A stretch of 64,000 bases of DNA from Phenylobacterium sp. (lineage in GTDB: Bacteria > Pseudomonadota > Alphaproteobacteria > Caulobacterales > Caulobacteraceae), in assembly GCF_030679875.1 (NCBI RefSeq), contig NZ_JAUXSP010000002.1, forward strand, positions 62,001-126,000. Direction: 5' to 3'. The notes beneath the pieces are model-generated. The model saw nothing but the letters and a program-made list of their open reading frames with translations. It was not told where the DNA came from and ran no database searches. This document shows positions 58,057 through 64,000 of the stretch, one piece after another (the first letter of the stretch is position 1; the number at the start of each line of letters is the position of its first letter). The translations under genes and the position numbers were made by a program.

Positions 58057-60885
58057 CTAGCGCGCGACGCTGGCCCTTGCCCGCTGCAGGCGGGTGTTCT
58101 TGCGGATGCGGGCGGCGTCGCCTTCGTTCAGGGCGGCCATCAGGGCGGCGCGAAGGGGCGTCAGCGCCTTGGTCTGGGTCACCTTCCAACCGGCGGCGTC
58201 GGTGACATAGAAGGCGTCCACCGCCCGCTCGCCGTAGGAATCGATGTGGGCCGAGGTGATGGAAAGACCCGCGTCGGCCAGGGCGTTGGCCAGGGCCGTG
58301 AGCAGGCCCGGCCGGTCGCGGCCCGAGGCCTCGACGATGGTGGAGCTTTCCGAGGCCTCGTTGTCGATCAGCACGGTGGACTTGATGGCGAAGGCTGCAG
58401 TGCGCGCCTCGCCGGCGGCCCGGGGCGCCTCGCCCGCGGGAAGCTCGCCACGCGCGGCGGCTTCGAGAAGCTCAGCCAGACGGGGCAGTGCCGCAGGGTT
58501 GTCGTAGCCGAAGGGCTGGCCGGTGATGTCCTGCAGGTAGAAGACGTCCAGGGCCTGGCCTTGGCGGGAGGTGAAGACCCGGGCCCCGAGCACGCTGGCG
58601 CCAGACGCCGTGATCGCCCGGGTCAGGTCGGCGAACAGCCGGGTCCGGTCCTTGGCGGCGACCACCAGCTCGGCGGCGTTCAGGTCTTCGCGCACATAGC
58701 CCATGGCCGCGGCGCCCTCGGCGTGGGCCCGCTGGGAGACCGCCGCATGGATGGCGATCTCATCCTGGCCAAAGCCGGTGAAGTAGGCGTCCTCCATGGC
58801 CTCGCCCCAGGCCACGGCGGCGGGGTCGGCCTCGGCCAGGCGGGCGCGGATCTCGGCGGCGGCGAAGGCCTGGCGCTGGCGCACCACGGCCACGGCGTCA
58901 TTGGCCCGCCCGCCACGGAACACCGCCGAGGCGGAGTCGTAGAGGTCGCGCAGCAGCTGACCCTTCCAGCCGTTCCAGACGCCTGGCCCCACGGCGCGGA
59001 TGTCGGCCACGGTCAGCACCAGCAGCAGGCGCAGGCGCTCGGGCGTCTGCACCATGCGCACGAAGTCGGCGACGGTGCGGGGATCGGAGATGTCGCGCTT
59101 CTGGGCGTAGTCGCTCATCTCCAGATGATGCTCCACCAGCCAGGCGACCAGGTCGATGCGCGCCCGGGGCAGGCCCAGCCGCTCGCAGGCGGCGCGCGCG
59201 GCCCGGGCGCCGGCCTTTTCCTGACCGCCGGCGACGCCGCCCTTGCCGGTGTCGTGCAGCAGCATGGCCAGGAAGAGGACGTCCTTCTCCTGGATCTGCG
59301 GCATCAGGGACGTGGCCAGCGGATGCGCCTCGGCCATACGCCCGGCGGCGATGTCGGCGATCACGCCGACGGCCCGCAGGGTGTGCTCGTCCACCGTATA
59401 GGAGTGGTACATGTTGAACTGCATCTGGGCGACGATGCGGCCGAACTCGGGGATGTAGCGGCCCAGCACGCCGGCCTCGGTCATCAGGGTCAGCGTCCGC
59501 TGCGGATCGCGGCCGCCGGCCAGGGTGTCGAGGAAGATCTTGGCCGCCTTGGGGTCCCGGCGCGTCTTGGAGGTGATCAGGCTGAGCGCCCGGGTCGCGG
59601 CGGTGAAGGCGTCGGGGTGCAAATCAAGGTCCCGCCGGTCGGCGATCTGGAACAGACGCAGCAGGTTCAAGGGATCGGCCTCGAACACCTCGGGCCCGGC
59701 CACATCCAGGCGGCCGCCCTCCTCGATGAAGCCGGCCACGTCCAGGGGCTTGCGGGTCGATTTGCGCCCGCCGCCGGGGAACAGCCGTGAAATCCCCCGG
59801 GGCGCGGACTTGACCCGATCAGCCTCCAGCTTGGCGGCGAACACGCGGGTCAGCGCGCCGACCTCCTTGGCGATCAGGAAATAGCGCCGCATGAAGCGCT
59901 CGACGGCGGGATTGTCGGCCCGGTCGCCATAGCCCATCCGCTGGGCGATCTCCGGCTGCAGGTCGAAGGTCAGGCGCTCCTCCGGGCGGCCGGTGGCGAA
60001 ATGCAGATGGGCGCGCACCGCCCAGAGGAAGTCGAAGGCCCGGATGAAGGCGCGGATCTCCCGGCCCTCGAACATCTCCAGCTGCGGCACCCCGTCCACA
60101 GGCTTGGACGGGTTCAGATATTCGGCGATCCAGAACAGCGTGTTGAGGTCGCGCAGGCCGCCCTTGCCGTCCTTCACATTCGGCTCGACCATGTAGCGGC
60201 TGGCGCCGGCCCGGGCCTGGCGCTCATCGCGTTCTTTCAGCTTGGCGGCGACGAACTCCGCGCCGGTGCCCTTGACCACCTCATTGCGGAACCGGGTCGT
60301 CAGCTCCTGGGCCAGGGCCTCGTCGCCGATCAGGCGCCTGGCCTCCAGGATCGAGGTGCGGATGGTGAAGTCTTCCCGGGCGAGCTTGACGCACTCATCC
60401 ACCGTGCGCGAGGCGTGCCCCACCTTGAAGCCCAGATCCCACAGGGCATAGAGCATGAACTCGATCACGCTCTCCACATGGGCGGTCTGCTTGTAGGGCC
60501 GCAGGAACAGGAGATCGAGGTCGGAGAAGGGCGCGAGCGTGCCGCGCCCATAGCCGCCGACGGCCATCACGCACAGGCGCTCGCCCTCGGTGGGATTGCG
60601 CGCCCGGATCATGTGGACGGTGGTGAAGTCATAGAGCGCGGTGACCACCTCGTCGGTGACCCCGGAGAGCAGCCGCGCGGTCTCGATCCCGCCCGCCCCA
60701 TTCTCCAGCCGCTCCTTGGCGATCATCCGCCCGCGAAACAGCGCCTGCTTGAGGATCTCCAGCGCCCGCCTGCGCTGCTCGCCCTCATCGCCCGCCGCAT
60801 CCAGGGCGGCCGCCGACAACTGCGCCCGCAGCCGCACCCCATCGACGACATATTCCAGGCGGGTCGGCTTCAGACGAGGGGGCAT
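58057..60885 (-). CDS. glnD: Bifunctional uridylyltransferase/uridylyl-removing enzyme GlnD
   Basis: 942 residues. GlnD modifies and demodifies PII proteins in response to glutamine. The nucleotidyltransferase motif is VGGYGRGTLAPFSDLDLLFL, the HD phosphohydrolase motif is LAMLLHDTGKGGVAGG, and two ACT domains lie at the C-terminus (VVAAKDRTRLFADLTRAI and VEASGRDRPGLLTALANAL). It starts at 60885 and reads toward murJ, from which it is separated by the accessory block. Confidence 0.95.
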   Translation of the reverse strand: MPPRLKPTRLEYVVDGVRLRAQLSAAALDAAGDEGEQRRRALEILKQALFRGRMIAKERLENGAGGIETARLLSGVTDEVVTALYDFTTVHMIRARNPTEGERLCVMAVGGYGRGTLAPFSDLDLLFLRPYKQTAHVESVIEFMLYALWDLGFKVGHASRTVDECVKLAREDFTIRTSILEARRLIGDEALAQELTTRFRNEVVKGTGAEFVAAKLKERDERQARAGASRYMVEPNVKDGKGGLRDLNTLFWIAEYLNPSKPVDGVPQLEMFEGREIRAFIRAFDFLWAVRAHLHFATGRPEERLTFDLQPEIAQRMGYGDRADNPAVERFMRRYFLIAKEVGALTRVFAAKLEADRVKSAPRGISRLFPGGGRKSTRKPLDVAGFIEEGGRLDVAGPEVFEADPLNLLRLFQIADRRDLDLHPDAFTAATRALSLITSKTRRDPKAAKIFLDTLAGGRDPQRTLTLMTEAGVLGRYIPEFGRIVAQMQFNMYHSYTVDEHTLRAVGVIADIAAGRMAEAHPLATSLMPQIQEKDVLFLAMLLHDTGKGGVAGGQEKAGARAARAACERLGLPRARIDLVAWLVEHHLEMSDYAQKRDISDPRTVADFVRMVQTPERLRLLLVLTVADIRAVGPGVWNGWKGQLLRDLYDSASAVFRGGRANDAVAVVRQRQAFAAAEIRARLAEADPAAVAWGEAMEDAYFTGFGQDEIAIHAAVSQRAHAEGAAAMGYVREDLNAAELVVAAKDRTRLFADLTRAITASGASVLGARVFTSRQGQALDVFYLQDITGQPFGYDNPAALPRLAELLEAAARGELPAGEAPRAAGEARTAAFAIKSTVLIDNEASESSTIVEASGRDRPGLLTALANALADAGLSITSAHIDSYGERAVDAFYVTDAAGWKVTQTKALTPLRAALMAALNEGDAARIRKNTRLQRARASVAR

Positions 60886-60928
60886 GGGCTCTTGTGGCTG
60901 TGGCGGGGCTGTGGGCGGCTCAGTACAG

Positions 60929-60957
60929 CATATAGGCTTTCAGCCTTCGCCCGTCAG
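60929..60957 (-). promoter_or_regulatory. Possible glnD promoter in a 310-base gap
   Basis: On the minus strand CTGACG (60957-60952) and TATATG (60934-60929) are 17 bases apart, about 44 bases before the glnD start. The rest of 60886-61195 shows no gene or repeat that I can support. Confidence 0.35.
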
Positions 60958-61195
60958 GTTGAGGGTTTGCATGCCGCGAGAGCTGGGCCTTAGAGCGAAC
61001 CGTGGCCAAGGCCGAGGAGGGTCCGTTCCTTGCACGGGGCTCGCATCTGCGCTGGACCATGGCAAGTTTCGCAGAAGGTGGCGCCAGTGGGTATGGCTTG
61101 GCCGGAAAGTCGCCTGTCAGTCAGCCTGTGAGTTTTCTCGCAGCAGCGGCCGACGGTCGGCTAAGCTGCGCTATGATCCGGCAAGGCTCCAACAG

Positions 61196-61546
61196 ATGCT
61201 GTACTTCCTCATCAAGGCTGCCCTCTCTGGCCTCATCATTGCGCTGATCTCAACCGTGGCCAAGCGCATGCCCGGCGTAGGCGCCTTGATAGCCTCGCTT
61301 CCCTTGATCTCGGTGCTGGGCATGATCTGGCTCTGGCGAGACCGGCCAGATCCGGAGAACATGGCGGCTCATGCTCAGGCGACGTTCTGGTTTGTGATCC
61401 CCTCGCTGCCCATGTTTCTGGTCATACCCGCCATGCTTCGCGCTGGGATCAGCTTCTGGGCCTCGCTCCTGGCCGGCTGCCTCCTCACCATTGTGCTCTA
61501 CAGCCTCATGGTCTGGCTCGGGCCGCGACTTGGCCTTCGACTCTAG
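61196..61546 (+). CDS. DUF3147 family membrane protein
   Basis: 116 residues with four hydrophobic helices (LYFLIKAALSGLIIALISTVA, GALIASLPLISVLGMIWLW, FWFVIPSLPMFLVIPAML, FWASLLAGCLLTIVLYSLMVWL). The family is small inner-membrane proteins of unknown function. AAGG nine bases before ATG 61196 supports the start; the frame is open far upstream over glnD but this is not coding. Confidence 0.85.
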   Translation: MLYFLIKAALSGLIIALISTVAKRMPGVGALIASLPLISVLGMIWLWRDRPDPENMAAHAQATFWFVIPSLPMFLVIPAMLRAGISFWASLLAGCLLTIVLYSLMVWLGPRLGLRL

Positions 61547-61567
61547 CTCCCGCCGTCTGGGCCAACC

Positions 61568-62311
61568 TTAGCCGGGCGCGCCGCATACGGGGCAGGCAGG
61601 GTCTGCCCCAATCCGCACCGTCCGGGTCTCCGCGGCCAAGCCGTCATAGATCAGCAAACGCCCCTCCAGCGCTTCCCCCGCGCCGGTGATGACCTTGATC
61701 GCTTCCAGCGCCATCATGGAGCCGATGACGCCGGCGAGCGCGCCGATGACGCCGACGGCGGAACAGGTCTCGGCGTCCGGGGGGATTTCGGGGACCAGGC
61801 AGCGGTAGCAGGGCTGGCCGGTGAACACGCCCACCTGGCCGGTCCAGCGGCCGAGGGCGCCGGAAACCAGCGGCTTGGCATGGGCCACGCAGGCGGCGTT
61901 GACCGCAAACCGGGTGGCGAAGTCGTCGGTGCCGTCCAGCACCAGGTCGGCGCCGGCGATCAACTCGCCCGCGTTCGTGGCGTCCAGGGCCAGGCGGACG
62001 GGGTTGATCTGCACATGCGGGTTGAGGGCTGTGAGCTCAGCTGTGGCGGCGTCGACCTTCGCCCGGCCCACGTCTGCGGGGCGATAGATCACCTGGCGCT
62101 GCAGGTTGGAGAGATCGGCTTCGTCGGGATCGACCAGGGTGATCTGGCCCACGCCGGCGGCGGCCAGATAGAGGCTGGCCGGCGCGCCCAGGCCGCCGGC
62201 GCCGACGATCAGCACATGGGCGGCCTTCAGCTTCTGCTGGCCTGGCCCGCCGACCTCGCGCAGCACCAGATGGCGGGCGTAGCGTTCGACCTCGGCGTCG
62301 GAAAATTCCAC
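61568..62311 (-). CDS. ThiF/MoeB/HesA family adenylyltransferase
   Basis: 247 residues. E1-like enzyme that adenylates the C-terminus of a sulfur-carrier protein (ThiS/MoaD type). [40 protein letters not shown] is the nucleotide-binding region, [13 protein letters not shown] carries the Asp ligand to Mg, and zinc is bound by CYRCLVPE and [11 protein letters not shown] 62311 with GAGG nine bases before it avoids overlap with divergent hslV and is preferred to ATG 62365. Whether it serves thiamine or molybdopterin is open; the molybdoenzyme at 9.6 kb would need the latter. Confidence 0.9.
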   Translation of the reverse strand: MEFSDAEVERYARHLVLREVGGPGQQKLKAAHVLIVGAGGLGAPASLYLAAAGVGQITLVDPDEADLSNLQRQVIYRPADVGRAKVDAATAELTALNPHVQINPVRLALDATNAGELIAGADLVLDGTDDFATRFAVNAACVAHAKPLVSGALGRWTGQVGVFTGQPCYRCLVPEIPPDAETCSAVGVIGALAGVIGSMMALEAIKVITGAGEALEGRLLIYDGLAAETRTVRIGADPACPVCGAPG

Positions 62312-62352
62312 AGCGCTTGACCTCACCTGCCCTGGTCGCCACATCCCGGCGG

Positions 62353-62919
62353 ATGTCGCAGACAAATTCCAACTTCCCCGACTGGCACGGCACGACCATC
62401 CTGGCGGTTCGCAAGGACGGCCAGACCGTGATCGCCGGCGATGGTCAGGTCTCCATGGGCCAGACCGTGGTCAAGGGCAACGCCCGCAAGGTGCGCACCC
62501 TGGCCGGCGGTCGGGTCCTGGCCGGTTTCGCCGGGGCCACGGCCGACGCCTTCACCCTGATCGAGCGGCTTGAAACCAAGCTCGAACAGTATCCCGAGCA
62601 CCTGGCGCGGGCCTGCGTGGACCTGGCCAAGGACTGGCGCACCGACCGCTACCTGCGCAAGCTCGAAGCCATGCTGCTGGTGGCCGACAAGGACGCCATC
62701 TACACGGTCACCGGCGTGGGCGACGTGCTGGAGCCGGAGAGCGGCGTGGCGGCCATCGGCTCGGGCGGCAACTATGCCCTGGCCGCCGGCATGGCCCTGA
62801 TGGATTCCAGCCTCTCGGCCGAAGAGGTGGCCCGCAAGGCCATGGGCATCGCCGCGCGCATCTGCGTCTACACCAATGGCGAACTGACGGTGGAGCGCCT
62901 GCCGAGCGTGTCCCGATAA
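62353..62919 (+). CDS. hslV: ATP-dependent protease subunit HslV
   Basis: 188 residues. Proteasome-like peptidase of HslVU. After a short propeptide [24 protein letters not shown], the first Thr of TTI is the catalytic N-terminal nucleophile. [26 protein letters not shown] and [13 protein letters not shown] are typical. Start at ATG 62353; 41 bases separate it from the divergent ThiF-like gene. hslU follows after 72 bases. Confidence 0.96.
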   Translation: MSQTNSNFPDWHGTTILAVRKDGQTVIAGDGQVSMGQTVVKGNARKVRTLAGGRVLAGFAGATADAFTLIERLETKLEQYPEHLARACVDLAKDWRTDRYLRKLEAMLLVADKDAIYTVTGVGDVLEPESGVAAIGSGGNYALAAGMALMDSSLSAEEVARKAMGIAARICVYTNGELTVERLPSVSR

Positions 62920-62991
62920 GTGTGAAACGGTTATCGGACCAAGACATGCTCGAACTTTGGCTACGCCTGGCGGTTCAAACCCCGTGAGCTC

Positions 62992-64000
<1,009 letters not shown>

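Overview
The window is 64 kb of GC-rich chromosome from an alphaproteobacterium, most probably a member of the Caulobacterales (Phenylobacterium/Caulobacter-like). This rests on gene content and order (lnt / XRE regulator / metK / trmB, rimP / nusA / ylxR / infB, tsaB / rimI / fur / miaB / phoH / ybeY / corC, tsaD / gpsA divergent from hemC / hemD, hslV / hslU) and on codon use; the genus is inference. No phage, insertion sequence, plasmid gene or CRISPR array is visible. Both ends cut a gene: a DHA2-type efflux transporter at the left and hslU at the right.

Layout. 1-14.8 kb is a patchwork of single accessory genes: transporter, TerC, acyltransferase, secreted CHAP protein, pentapeptide-repeat protein, dienoyl-CoA isomerase-like crotonase, thioesterase, a membrane cytochrome b coupled to a Tat-exported molybdopterin lipoprotein, creatininase-like protein, SleB-type wall hydrolase, methyltransferase and SDR. 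14.8-22.6 kb holds tsaD-gpsA-yciI-Rieske facing away from hemC-hemD and a small membrane protein, then tRNA-Thr(CGU), a helix-turn-helix regulator and glutamine-dependent NAD synthetase. 22.7-42 kb is almost entirely minus-strand core genes for translation, RNA modification, envelope and iron control, interrupted by ppa and one small membrane protein on the plus strand. 

42.2-61 kb begins with murJ and ends with glnD. Between them lies about 14 kb of accessory genes: a peptide-binding lipoprotein, a DUF35/thiolase/acyl-CoA ligase set, rraA, a His-rich PadR regulator with a DUF2218 partner, oxyR, murI, an M3 oligopeptidase, and a crotonase/acyl-CoA dehydrogenase pair facing a CoA transferase. 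61-64 kb carries a DUF3147 membrane protein, a MoeB/ThiF-like protein and hslVU.

The regulatory and repeat sequence is the least ordinary part. The rimP-nusA-ylxR-infB operon has a near-consensus promoter followed by an intrinsic terminator placed only about 21 bases before rimP, an arrangement that looks like attenuation. Probable operators sit upstream of metK (inside the promoter spacer), padR (17-bp-phased repeats), oxyR (ATAG-N7-CTAT) and the HTH gene at 20.3 kb (two palindromes 11 bp apart). A family of hairpins with a CTTGN apex occurs at 42.1-42.2 kb and again at 47.4 kb, with paired substitutions that preserve the stems. I see no clearly new multi-gene defence or secretion system.
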